From Candidatus Accumulibacter sp. 66-26 (lineage in GTDB: Bacteria; Pseudomonadota; Gammaproteobacteria; Burkholderiales; Rhodocyclaceae), in assembly GCA_001897745.1 (NCBI GenBank), contig MKUH01000031.1:22827-86826 (forward strand): a stretch of 64,000 nucleotides of DNA, read 5' to 3'. Positions 35,562 to 45,657 of the stretch are shown here, piece after piece. How positions within the stretch are numbered: the first letter of the stretch is position 1; each line of letters opens with the position of its first letter. Made by a program: the position numbers and the translations under genes. The notes beneath the pieces were generated by a model, which searched no databases, had not been told where the DNA came from, and worked only from the letters and a program-made list of their open reading frames with translations.

Positions 35562-35579
35562 CCCGTACGCGACCCGCTA

Positions 35580-36240
35580 TTGACTGATTCCGCAGCCGCA
35601 TCCGGCTATCGGGTCCGCCGCCAGTGCATCGCCGTCGCCGGCGGTGCCGACCTGGAAATCCGCTCGCTGCTCGACCGGCAACAGTACGCCGACCCGCTCG
35701 GCGAAGCGGCGGCAGCGGGAATCTCGCCGGCCTGCCGGCCTCTCTTCGGGCAGCTCCGACCTTCGGCGCAGAAGCTCGCCGACCTGATGCAGCGCTGGGA
35801 CCTCGGCGTGCTGCGCATTGTGGCCTGGCGCTGGCTCGCCTGATCGTCCATCGGCGCCACGGCCACGTGACGCCAGCGACGGCCACCCGCTGACCGAAAT
35901 CTTCCAGCTCGCCAATCTCGCCCTCAACCGCCTGCCGGCGCTCAAGTCCCGCAGCGGCAAACGGGGGCGCGCTAGCCCCCGAACTCGGCGAAATCAACGA
36001 AATCGACCTGATCATCGCCAGCGGCGTGCTCTACGAGCGCAGTCAGCCGGAATTGATCGCCGCCTTCATCGCCCCGCATGCGGCGCCCCTTAAGTCCTGG
36101 TCGGCGATCCGAACCGCGGCAACCGCCCGGACTTTACCCGCCGCATGCTGCTCGCCTGCTTCGTCCTGAGCGAAACGCGGCTCGACGCGCCACTCGCGGA
36201 CGCGTGCCGCACTACCAGCGCGCCTGACGTACGCGGCGCG
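35580..36240 (+). pseudogene. Decayed class I SAM methyltransferase (ETFB-lysine/NNMT-like family)
   Basis: Consecutive pieces of one methyltransferase appear in shifting frames. Frame of 35580 carries YRVRRQCIAVAGGADLEIRS and ADPLGEAAAAGISPACRPLF, then GQLRPSAQKLADLM. Another frame has CGLALARLIVHRRHGHVT at about 35840 (remnant of the glycine-rich SAM loop). A third has ASDGHPLTEIFQLANLALNRLP (~35878-35940). Next comes EINEIDLIIASGVLYERSQ and PELIAAFIAPHAAP (~35990-36090). The last is LVGDPNRGNRPDFTRRM (~36097-36150). At least four frameshifts separate them, and family motifs are in correct order, so this is an inactivated gene rather than chance. It lies 18 bp after infA and may once have formed an operon with it. 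Confidence 0.85.
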
Positions 36241-36343
36241 TGCGCCGGATTCGCGGCGCCTTCGCCTTCGCGCCGATGCCGCGCCGTTCGCCGCATAAAT
36301 GCGGGCGCGCGGGGTGCGGAGCAGTGGATTTTCCCGCGCATTG

Positions 36344-36377
36344 AAAAAGCCGGCCGGATCACTCCGTGCCGGCTTTT
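36344..36377. terminator. Bidirectional terminator (pseudogene / lipoprotein gene)
   Basis: AAAAAGCCGGC (36344-36354) pairs with GCCGGCTTTT (36368-36377) around a 13-nt loop. The A- and T-tracts let it work on both strands. On the reverse strand it follows the lipoprotein gene stop by ~47 bp. Confidence 0.75.
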
Positions 36378-36423
36378 CCGCTTTGCGCTCCCGGTTTCCC
36401 GGCCAGGCGCGCCGTTCGCGCGC

Positions 36424-36861
36424 TCAGTGCTTCTCGGCCGGCGCGGCGCCCTTGTCGTCGGCCTTGGCCTCGCCGGCCGGCGCGGTCGGGGCGGCCGACG
36501 CTTCGTCGCCGGGCGCCGCCTTCTTTTTCTTGTTCTTCGTGCCGGGCGGCGGCGGTGGCGGCAGCTGCGGCGTGATCGTTTCCAGCTTGTTCTCGCGCAT
36601 GTAGGCGTCCATGTCGCGCCAGCCTTCGTAGATCGGCGCCTTGGGCAACCAGACGTAGATCGAGTAGCAGTCCTCGATGGCGCGTCCCGACTGCCGGCAG
36701 GCGCCGCCGACCGCCTTGCCCTCGGCCTCGTCGCGCGCGGCCTTGACCGCCGGGGCCTCGATGCCCATGCGCTGCTGGACCATGTCGCAAGCGCTCAGGG
36801 CGAAGAGCAGCGGGGCGGCGCACAGCGCCCTGCGCAGGAAGGTCTTCTGCTTGACGAACAC
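36424..36861 (-). CDS. Putative lipoprotein, 145 aa
   Basis: I start it at a GTG (36861) with CAGGGA 7 bp upstream: VFVKQKTFLRRALCAAPLL, then FALSACDMVQQ with lipobox LSAC (Cys ~24). The mature part has a conserved-looking core with two cysteines (GGACRQSGRAIEDCYSIYVW) and YEGWRDMDAYMRENKLETI. A long charged low-complexity tail follows: a Pro run, then KNKKKKAAPGDEAS and Ala/Pro/Lys repeats to the end. The frame is open far upstream but non-coding in character. Unknown function, probably inner- or outer-membrane anchored. Confidence 0.72.
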   Translation of the reverse strand: MFVKQKTFLRRALCAAPLLFALSACDMVQQRMGIEAPAVKAARDEAEGKAVGGACRQSGRAIEDCYSIYVWLPKAPIYEGWRDMDAYMRENKLETITPQLPPPPPPGTKNKKKKAAPGDEASAAPTAPAGEAKADDKGAAPAEKH

Positions 36862-37023
36862 GGTATTCCCTGGATTTTGATGACGGATACGCGGCATTTT
36901 AACCACAAACGGCCGTGCCGGCGGGCGCTTCGCCGCGACGGGCGCCATTCGCGGATGCCGCTCGCCGCTGAAAATTTGTGCAGCGCGGACGCATGAGCTT
37001 CCCGCCCGACGGGGGCGGAGGAC

Positions 37024-37029
37024 TATAAT
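37024..37029 (+). promoter_or_regulatory. -10 element (TATAAT) upstream of ugpB
   Basis: A perfect TATAAT in GGACTATAATCGGCG, 33 bp before the ugpB start. No good -35 at 16-18 bp. Confidence 0.45.
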
Positions 37030-37061
37030 CGGCGACTCCCCGCAGACTTCAGGAAAGTGCA

Positions 37062-38315
37062 ATGTCCTCCCGGAAACTTCTTCCCGTCCTGGCCGCCGTG
37101 TCCCTGCTTTTCGGCAGTTTCGGCACCGCCCAGGCCCGCACCCAGATCGATTTTTCGCACCAGCTCGACGAGGCCCTGGCCGAGCGCCTCGAAACGCTCG
37201 TCGAGCGCTTCAACGGGCAGCAGAAGGACTACCAGCTGCGCCTCGTGCGCCGCGTCGAGGGCGAAGCCCCGGCCGATCTCAACCTCGTGACGCGCGAGGA
37301 ACAGGCGCGTTTCGTCGCCAACCGCGCCAAGTTCAAGCCGCTCTACGAGGTCATGCGCGAGGCCAAGGAGCCGCTCGACAGCGGCAAGCTGGCGCCGGAA
37401 TTGCGCGTCGGCATCAGCGACGCCAAGGGCAAACTGTTCGCCCTGCCGGTCGCCCTGTCGACGCCCGTGCTCTATTACAACAAGGCCGCTTTCCGCAAGG
37501 CCGGCCTGGACCCCGAAACGCCCCCGAAAACCTGGTGGGAAGTGCAGCTGGCGGCCGACAAGCTGTTCGACGACGGCAGCCGCTGCCCCTACACCACCTC
37601 GTGGCCGGCCTGGGTGCACATCGACAATCTGAGCGCCCTGAACGGCGCCGAAGTGGCCGACGCGAAGGGGCGCCTGACCTTCAACGGCCTCGTCCAGATC
37701 AAGCACGTCGCCCTGCTGTCGAGCTGGTACAAGAGCAAGTTCTTCGCCTACTTCGGCCGCCGCGACGAGGCCGACCACCGCTTCGCCGCCGGCGAGTGCG
37801 GCATGCTGACCAGCACCTCCTCGCTCTATGCCTCGCTGCGCAACAACCCCGCGTTCGAGACCGGCGTCGCGCCCTTGCCCTATTACGATGACGTGCGCGG
37901 CGCGCCGCAGCAGACGCTGGCCGACGGCGCCTCGCTGTGGGTCGGCGCCGGCAAGAAGCCGGCCGAGTACAAGGGCATCGCGCGCTTCGTCAGCTTCCTG
38001 CTCGGCGCTGAATTCCAGGTCGAACTGACGCGCGCCGGCGGTTTCCTGCCGATGACGCCGGTCGCCCGCGCTGCGGCGAAGAGCAAGCTGCTCAAGGCCG
38101 ACATGCTCGGCCTCGACGTCGCCTACGCGCAGTTGCAGGGCAAGGGCACGCTGCGCGCCCTGCGCGTCTCGCAGATCGAGCCGGTGCGCATCATCGTCGA
38201 GGAAGAGCTCGAAGCGGTGTGGGCCAACAAGAAGCCGGCCAAGGAGGCGCTCGATACCGCCGTCCTGCGCGGCAACGCCGTGATGCCTTCGCTGAAGGCC
38301 CTGCAGCCGCTGTGA
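37062..38315 (+). CDS. ugpB: Periplasmic glycerol-3-phosphate-binding protein (UgpB-like)
   Basis: 417 residues of the family-1 solute-binding type. The signal peptide is MSSRKLLPVLAAVSLLFGSF, cleaved at AQA. The stretch ALSTPVLYYNKAAFRKAGLD with PETPPKTWWEV is the UgpB hallmark in my memory, as are CPYTTSWPAWVHIDNL (W-W-Y region) and NPAFETGVAPLPYYDDV. It delivers sn-glycerol-3-phosphate or glycerophosphodiesters to the UgpAEC permease. The permease and ATPase genes are not here: the next gene, 4 bp on, is ugpQ. They may lie elsewhere, or this is a remnant locus. Confidence 0.88.
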   Translation: MSSRKLLPVLAAVSLLFGSFGTAQARTQIDFSHQLDEALAERLETLVERFNGQQKDYQLRLVRRVEGEAPADLNLVTREEQARFVANRAKFKPLYEVMREAKEPLDSGKLAPELRVGISDAKGKLFALPVALSTPVLYYNKAAFRKAGLDPETPPKTWWEVQLAADKLFDDGSRCPYTTSWPAWVHIDNLSALNGAEVADAKGRLTFNGLVQIKHVALLSSWYKSKFFAYFGRRDEADHRFAAGECGMLTSTSSLYASLRNNPAFETGVAPLPYYDDVRGAPQQTLADGASLWVGAGKKPAEYKGIARFVSFLLGAEFQVELTRAGGFLPMTPVARAAAKSKLLKADMLGLDVAYAQLQGKGTLRALRVSQIEPVRIIVEEELEAVWANKKPAKEALDTAVLRGNAVMPSLKALQPL

Positions 38316-38319
38316 TCCC

Positions 38320-39090
38320 GTGAGGCCGCGACCGCAGCCCGGCTGGCCCTTGCCGGCGCTCTTCGCGCATCGCTGCGGCGGCGCGCTGGCGCCGGAAAAC
38401 ACGCTGGCCGGGCTGCGCCTCGCCGCCCGCCTCGGGGTCGCCGCCGTCGAGTTCGACGTCATGCTGTCGGCCGACGGCACGCCCTGGCTGATCCACGACG
38501 AGACGCTGGAGCGCACGACGAACGGCCGCGGGCCGGTCGCGGCCAGCACCGACGCGGCGCTCGCCGCGCTCGACGCCGGCTGCCGCCATCATCCGGCCTG
38601 GGCCGGCGAGCCGCTGCCGACGCTGCGCGCGGCCGCCGCGCTGTGCCGCGAACTCGGGCTGCGCGCCAACGTCGAGATCAAGCCGGCTGCCGGGCACGAG
38701 GCGCGCACCGGCGAGGTCGTCGCGCGGCAGGTGCTCGACCTCTGGGCTGGCGACACGCTTCCCCTCGTTTCCTCGTTTTCGTTGCGGGCGCTCGATGCGG
38801 CGCGCGCGGCGGCGCCCGGCCTGCCGCTCGGCTGCCTGTGGGAGCGGCCGCCGGCCGACTGGCGCCGGCGCCTCGACGCGCTCGGCGCGGCGACGCTGCA
38901 CTGCGCCGCCGGCGACCTCGACGACGCCGTGCTCGCCGAAGCGCATGCGCACGGCGTTCCGGTGCTCTGCTACACGGTGAACGACGCCGCCGCCGCGCGC
39001 GACTTGCGGCAACGCGGCGTCGCGGCGCTGTTTTCCGACCGCATCGACCTCCTCTCCAGCCTCGTCGGCGAACCGGGCCGCAGCGCCTGA
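38320..39090 (+). CDS. ugpQ: Glycerophosphodiester phosphodiesterase (UgpQ-like)
   Basis: A 256-residue GDPD TIM barrel that hydrolyses glycerophosphodiesters to glycerol-3-phosphate and alcohol. The catalytic signature FAHRCGGALAPENTLAG gives the HR and ENT residues. VEFDVMLSADGTPWLIHDETLERTT gives E/D metal ligands and the second His. NVEIKP and the C-terminal VLCYTVNDAAAARDLRQRGVAALFSDRID complete it. No signal peptide, so it is cytosolic like UgpQ. The GTG start (38320) lies 4 bp after ugpB, pointing to coupling. Confidence 0.92.
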   Translation: MRPRPQPGWPLPALFAHRCGGALAPENTLAGLRLAARLGVAAVEFDVMLSADGTPWLIHDETLERTTNGRGPVAASTDAALAALDAGCRHHPAWAGEPLPTLRAAAALCRELGLRANVEIKPAAGHEARTGEVVARQVLDLWAGDTLPLVSSFSLRALDAARAAAPGLPLGCLWERPPADWRRRLDALGAATLHCAAGDLDDAVLAEAHAHGVPVLCYTVNDAAAARDLRQRGVAALFSDRIDLLSSLVGEPGRSA

Positions 39091-39159
39091 GCGCGGCGCG
39101 CGCCATGCGGGCGCAGGGATCTCGGCGCGGGCGGCGCCTGTGCCAGGGGCATTCGGTGC

Positions 39160-39165
39160 TAGAAT
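39160..39165 (+). promoter_or_regulatory. -10 element (TAGAAT) upstream of alaS
   Basis: GGTGCTAGAATCCCCC, 62 bp before the alaS start. It resembles the aroG -10 context. The -35 is poor. Confidence 0.4.
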
Positions 39166-39227
39166 CCCCCACCTTTGCATTTCGTATCCAACTCTTTGAA
39201 TAAGCCCCTTTTTTGGGACAAATCACG

Positions 39228-41843
<2,616 letters not shown>

Positions 41844-41864
41844 GCGCCGCTTGCGTTTGCTGCG

Positions 41865-41897
41865 ACGGGCCGGCGGGCGATCGCCGGCCCGTTTTTC
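41865..41897 (+). terminator. Rho-independent terminator after alaS
   Basis: ACGGGCCGGC-(GGGCGATC)-GCCGGCCCGT stem with a short T-run (GTTTTTCG), 22 bp beyond the alaS stop. Confidence 0.85.
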
Positions 41898-41925
41898 GTG
41901 CACCGCGCCGGCCGCCGCCGGGACG

Positions 41926-41954
41926 AAAAAAAGCCGGCGATCGCTCGCCGGCTC
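41926..41954 (-). terminator. Terminator of the five-haem cytochrome gene
   Basis: Reverse strand AGCCGGCGAGCGATCGCCGGCT followed by TTTTTTTCG; it sits 21 bp beyond the cytochrome stop and faces the alaS terminator. Confidence 0.8.
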
Positions 41955-41974
41955 TGCCGTATCCGGACGTCGCC

Positions 41975-44017
41975 TCAGTAGCGCGCATCCTTGGGCTTGC
42001 CGCCCTTCGGCCAGTCGTTCATCTTCTCGGGGAAGTCCGGGCGCGGCATGTGGGAGAAGTACTCGGCCACGTCCACCGCGTCCTGATCGGCCAGGCTGGC
42101 TTGTCCGAGCGGGAAGCGCTGGCCGTGTCCCATCGCCATGTTGCTCTTGACGAAGGCGGCCGCGGTGTAGGTCCGCGCCATGCCGGCGCCGATATTGAAC
42201 GACTTGTCGCTCCACAGCGGCGGGAAGACGTAGCTGCCGTCGGCGTGCCGGACGCCTTCGCCGTCCTTGCCGTGGCAGACCTCGCACTGTTCGGCGTAAA
42301 CCCGGCGGCCGTTGTCGGGATTCGGCACCAGCGTGCGGTCGATCTTGCCGGTGCCGCGTCCGGGTACCGTGTCGCCGGCCTTGGTGCTGCCCTTCATCCA
42401 GTCCATGTAGGCGACCATCGCCTTCATCTCGGCCGAGGTCTTGGGCAGCGGCTTGCCGTTCATCGAGCGCTTGAAGCAGCCGTTGATGCGCTCCTCGAGG
42501 TCGATGACGCGGCCGGCGCGCGGCGCTTCCGACGGGAAGAAGGCGGCCACGCCGACGAAGGGCGATCCCTTGGCGACCGTCCCGCCGTTCAGGTGGCAGC
42601 TGCCGCAGTTCAGTTCGTTGCCGACGTGCCCCGGCAGCAGCGCCTTGGTTTCGGTCATCAGGCGCATGCCGAGGACCAGTTGCTCGGCGTTCTTCTCGCC
42701 GAGCAGGGCGGCGAAGCGCGGCGTCGGGAAGTCGGCAGGCGTCGCCGGCGTGCCGCCGATCTCCTTGCGCACCTTGGCGACCTGGCCGGCGTTGATCGGG
42801 AGGCCACGGTTGCCCCACTTGGTGCGGACGAAGGTGACGATCTCGGCGATCTCCGCGTCGGACAGGCGGCTGTAGTCCGGCATGCCGAAAGCCCGGGGTG
42901 AGTGCCGGGTGACGGCCGATTGCCAGCCGCTGAGGACGATGTGGATGACCGAGGTCGGATCGGCCGCCTGCACCGAGCCGTTCTGCGCGAGCGGCGGAAA
43001 GACGTCGCCGACGCCGCGGCCGTCGCGTCGGTGGCAGGTCGAGCAGAACTGCACGTAGCCGAGGCCGCCCCGCGTTTTGTATAGCTCTTCTGCGCTGGCT
43101 AGGACGGGCGCGGCCGGCGCCGGGCGGGCGGGGCCCGCCGCCGGCAGGGACTTCAGGTATTCGGCGAGGGCGGCGAGGTCGCCGTCGGTGAAGTGCTGCG
43201 TGCTGTGGGCGATCACTTCGGTCATCGTGCCCGAGGCGATGCCGTGGCTGTTGCGGCCGGTCTTCAGGAAGCGCACGGTTTCCGGCACCGTCCACAGATC
43301 GCGCAGATTGACCGCGTGCCAGCCGTCGACCGTGAAGCCGGAGAGGAAGGCGCTGCCCGCGCTGCCTTCGTGGCTCATCGTCTTTTCCTGGAAGGCGATG
43401 CCGCGCGGCGTGTGGCAGGCGCCGCAGTGGCCCGGACCCTGGGCGATGTAGGCGCCGCGGTTCCACTGCGCCGAGCGGCCGGTGTCGACCTTGAACGCCT
43501 TGCCGTCGAGGAAGACCGCGTTCCACAACGACAGCCCCCAGCGCATGCTGAAGGGCCACTGCATGTCGTTCGGCCGGTTGGCCTGCTCGACCGGCGCGAC
43601 GCCGTGCTGCAGATAGGCGTAGAGGGCGCGCATGTCGTCCCTGGCCATCTTGGCGTAGGACGGGTAGGGCATCGCCGGATAGAGGTTGTGGCCGCTCGCC
43701 GAGATTCCTTCGCGCATGGCCCGGTCGAACTGCTCGAAGCTGTAGTTGCCGATGCCGGTCCTGGCATCCGGCGTGATGTTGGTCGAGTGGAGCACGCCGA
43801 ACGGCGTCTTCATCTCCAGGCCGCCGGCCATCGGCTTGCCGCCCGGGCGGGTGTGACAGGCGACGCAGTCGCCGAGGCGGGCGACGTATTCGCCGTGCTT
43901 GAGCGTCTCGGCCGGGATCGCGTCGGCCGCCGCGGCGCCGCCGGCGGCCAGCGCCAGCAGCAGGAAGAAGGCGGTGCGGAAGGCGCCCGTCGGGCGCCGG
44001 ACTGTCTGATTTTTCAT
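41975..44017 (-). CDS. Five-haem cytochrome c: AdhB-type tri-haem module fused to TsdA-like di-haem module
   Basis: 680 residues with a signal peptide (~1-31). There are five CxxCH sites: CVACH (51-55), CGACH (198-202), CSTCH (325-329), CGSCH (471-475) and CEVCH (578-582). Residues ~38-405 follow the tri-haem subunit of alcohol/gluconate dehydrogenases (GEYVARLGDCVACHTRPGG, NITPDARTGIG, GPGHCGACHTPRG, YVQFCSTCHRRDGRGVG). Residues ~430-670 follow thiosulfate dehydrogenase TsdA (NELNCGSCHLNGGT, RINGCFKRSMNGKPLP, DNGRRVYAEQCEVCHGKDGEG, FPPLWSDKSFNIGAGM); Cys514 in NGCFKRSMNG matches its Cys haem ligand as I recall it. No dehydrogenase partner is adjacent. Likely a periplasmic electron-transfer or sulfur-oxidising protein. 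GGAGGT precedes ATG 44017. Confidence 0.88.
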   Translation of the reverse strand: MKNQTVRRPTGAFRTAFFLLLALAAGGAAAADAIPAETLKHGEYVARLGDCVACHTRPGGKPMAGGLEMKTPFGVLHSTNITPDARTGIGNYSFEQFDRAMREGISASGHNLYPAMPYPSYAKMARDDMRALYAYLQHGVAPVEQANRPNDMQWPFSMRWGLSLWNAVFLDGKAFKVDTGRSAQWNRGAYIAQGPGHCGACHTPRGIAFQEKTMSHEGSAGSAFLSGFTVDGWHAVNLRDLWTVPETVRFLKTGRNSHGIASGTMTEVIAHSTQHFTDGDLAALAEYLKSLPAAGPARPAPAAPVLASAEELYKTRGGLGYVQFCSTCHRRDGRGVGDVFPPLAQNGSVQAADPTSVIHIVLSGWQSAVTRHSPRAFGMPDYSRLSDAEIAEIVTFVRTKWGNRGLPINAGQVAKVRKEIGGTPATPADFPTPRFAALLGEKNAEQLVLGMRLMTETKALLPGHVGNELNCGSCHLNGGTVAKGSPFVGVAAFFPSEAPRAGRVIDLEERINGCFKRSMNGKPLPKTSAEMKAMVAYMDWMKGSTKAGDTVPGRGTGKIDRTLVPNPDNGRRVYAEQCEVCHGKDGEGVRHADGSYVFPPLWSDKSFNIGAGMARTYTAAAFVKSNMAMGHGQRFPLGQASLADQDAVDVAEYFSHMPRPDFPEKMNDWPKGGKPKDARY

Positions 44018-44138
44018 ATGACCTCCAGAGGGATTGGCGATCAGCTTATGCCCCTGTCGGCAACGCGGGAATCGGCATCTCCGCCGATGGCGCTAGGTAT
44101 TTCTCCCTATTGCCTGGCCGCTGCCGCCGGCGCTTGGC

Positions 44139-44144
44139 GATAAT
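44139..44144 (+). promoter_or_regulatory. -10-like element (GATAAT) before the Nudix gene
   Basis: TTGGCGATAATGGCG, 74 bp before the start at 44218, in the divergent gap with the cytochrome gene. Weak -35. Confidence 0.3.
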
Positions 44145-44217
44145 GGCGCTTTACTTTCACACAGCGGGACGAATCCATGCCTTGTTCGATGTATCGCGCG
44201 CGCCGCGGGCGGGCGCC

Positions 44218-44703
44218 ATGAACGCCTGGCGCTACTGCCCGCAGTGCGGCGCCGGCTTGGGCGAGGCGGCGCTCGGCGGCCTGCCGCGTCAGGTGTGCGC
44301 CGCCGGCTGCGGCTTCGTGCATTGGGGCAACCCGGCGCCGGTCGTCGCGGCGCTCGTCGAGATTGACGGACACGTCGTGCTGGCGCGCAACCAGGCCTGG
44401 GTGCCCGGCGCCTTCGGTCTGATCACCGGCTTCCTCGAACGCGAGGAGGACCCGGCGCAGGCCGTCCGGCGCGAGGTGAAGGAGGAACTCGACCTCGACG
44501 CCGACGCGGCGACGCTGATCGGCGTCTATCCCTTCGCGCGCAAGAACGAGGTGCTGATCGCCTATCACGTCGCCGCGCGCGGCACGATCCGCCTCAACGA
44601 GGAGCTTGCGGAATTCCGGCTGGTCGCGCCGGACCGGCTCAAGGCGTGGGATTACGGAACGGGGCTGGCGGTGGCGGACTGGCTGGCGCGTCGCCAGGGC
44701 TGA
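44218..44703 (+). CDS. Nudix hydrolase with N-terminal zinc ribbon
   Basis: 161 residues. It starts MNAWRYCPQCGAGLG; with CAAGCGFVHWGNP this gives a two-knuckle zinc ribbon, as in NudC-like pyrophosphatases. The Nudix box is GFLEREEDPAQAVRREVKEELDL, fitting G-x5-E-x7-REUxEE-x-x-U with Asp replacing the last Gly. Hydrolysis of a nucleoside diphosphate derivative is expected; substrate unknown. The frame upstream of 44218 also reads open but lacks signals. Its last 65 bp overlap the 3' end of the DedA/rhodanese gene on the opposite strand. Confidence 0.88.
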   Translation: MNAWRYCPQCGAGLGEAALGGLPRQVCAAGCGFVHWGNPAPVVAALVEIDGHVVLARNQAWVPGAFGLITGFLEREEDPAQAVRREVKEELDLDADAATLIGVYPFARKNEVLIAYHVAARGTIRLNEELAEFRLVAPDRLKAWDYGTGLAVADWLARRQG

Positions 44704-45655
44704 CCGGGCCGTTTGGAGCGTTTGGGGCGTTTGCCGTAAACGCCAGCCAGGCTTCGTAGCCGCCGCGCAGCGGGCGCGCCGTGCGGTAGCCCCGGCGGCG
44801 CAGTTCGACGGCGGCCTGCACCGCGCCGGCGTCGGCCGGGCAGGCGCAGAGGGTGACGATGGCAGCGCCTTTCGGCCAGTCGCCGACGGCCAGCGCGAGG
44901 CCGTCGCGGTCGGCGACGACGGCCTGCGGCAGCCCCGGCAGCGGGCCGCTCGCGGCGATCAGCGCCGGGCCGCGCAGGTCGAGCACGAGGGGCGGCGTCG
45001 CCGACGCCAGCGCGGCGGCGAATTCGTCCGGTGCGATGTGTGCGATGCGCGCCAGCCGCTCGAAGCGGAATTTCTGCCACAGCTTCCAGCCGAGCCAGAC
45101 GCCGACGATGCCAAGGACCACGACGGCGGCCAGCGCGCCGTTGTCGTTGAGGACGGCGATGGCGCGCTGCACTTCGCCGCGCAGCAGCCAGCCGGCGAGG
45201 AGCGCCGAGCCGGCCCACAGCGCCGCGCCGGTGCCGGCGGCGACGAGAAAGCCGGGCAGACCCATGCGCAGCGCGCCGGCGATCGGCGGCGCGACGGTCG
45301 AGAAACCGGGAACGAATTTGGCGACGACCAGCGACCACAGGCCCCAGCGCAGGAAGCGCGCCTCGGTCTGGCTGACGCAGGAGCCGGGGTTGATCGACAG
45401 CCGGCAGAGGCCGGACAGAACGCGGTAGCCGAAGGCGCGGCCGGCGCCGTACCACGCCCAGTCGGCGAGCACCGAGGCGAGCACGGCGGCGGCCAGCATC
45501 CACCCGGCCTGCGTGCCGGAGGCGGCGAGGCTGCCGGCGACGAGCAGGGTCGGCACCGCCGGCACCGGCAGGCCGAGCTGCTGCGCGAGGACGTTGGCGA
45601 AGACGACCCAGACCGCGTCGCGTTGCAGGGCAGCGCCGAGCGGGCCGAGGTCCAT
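44639..45655 (-). CDS. DedA-family membrane protein fused to a rhodanese-like domain
   Basis: 338 residues. The N-terminal ~200 form the DedA/SNARE-associated domain: NVLAQQLGLPVPAVPTLLVAG, LADWAWYGAGRAFGYRVL, RWGLWSLVVAKFVPGFSTV (the conserved arginine/phenylalanine-rich G-x-x-V-x-x-x-x-F-x-P-G motif) and several membrane helices. The C-terminal ~110 (from RIAHIAPDEFAAAL) are rhodanese-like with LVLDLRGPALIAASG and the active-site-loop Cys in IVTLCACPADAG. The tail is Pro/Ala-rich. DedA proteins support lipid flipping; the fused domain suggests a sulfur-transfer or sensing role facing the cytosol. Last gene of azoR-pirin-dedA, starting 2 bp after the pirin stop. Confidence 0.88.
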   Translation of the reverse strand: MDLGPLGAALQRDAVWVVFANVLAQQLGLPVPAVPTLLVAGSLAASGTQAGWMLAAAVLASVLADWAWYGAGRAFGYRVLSGLCRLSINPGSCVSQTEARFLRWGLWSLVVAKFVPGFSTVAPPIAGALRMGLPGFLVAAGTGAALWAGSALLAGWLLRGEVQRAIAVLNDNGALAAVVVLGIVGVWLGWKLWQKFRFERLARIAHIAPDEFAAALASATPPLVLDLRGPALIAASGPLPGLPQAVVADRDGLALAVGDWPKGAAIVTLCACPADAGAVQAAVELRRRGYRTARPLRGGYEAWLAFTANAPNAPNGPVSPGDAPASPPPPAPFRNPTP

Positions 45656-45657
45656 GG

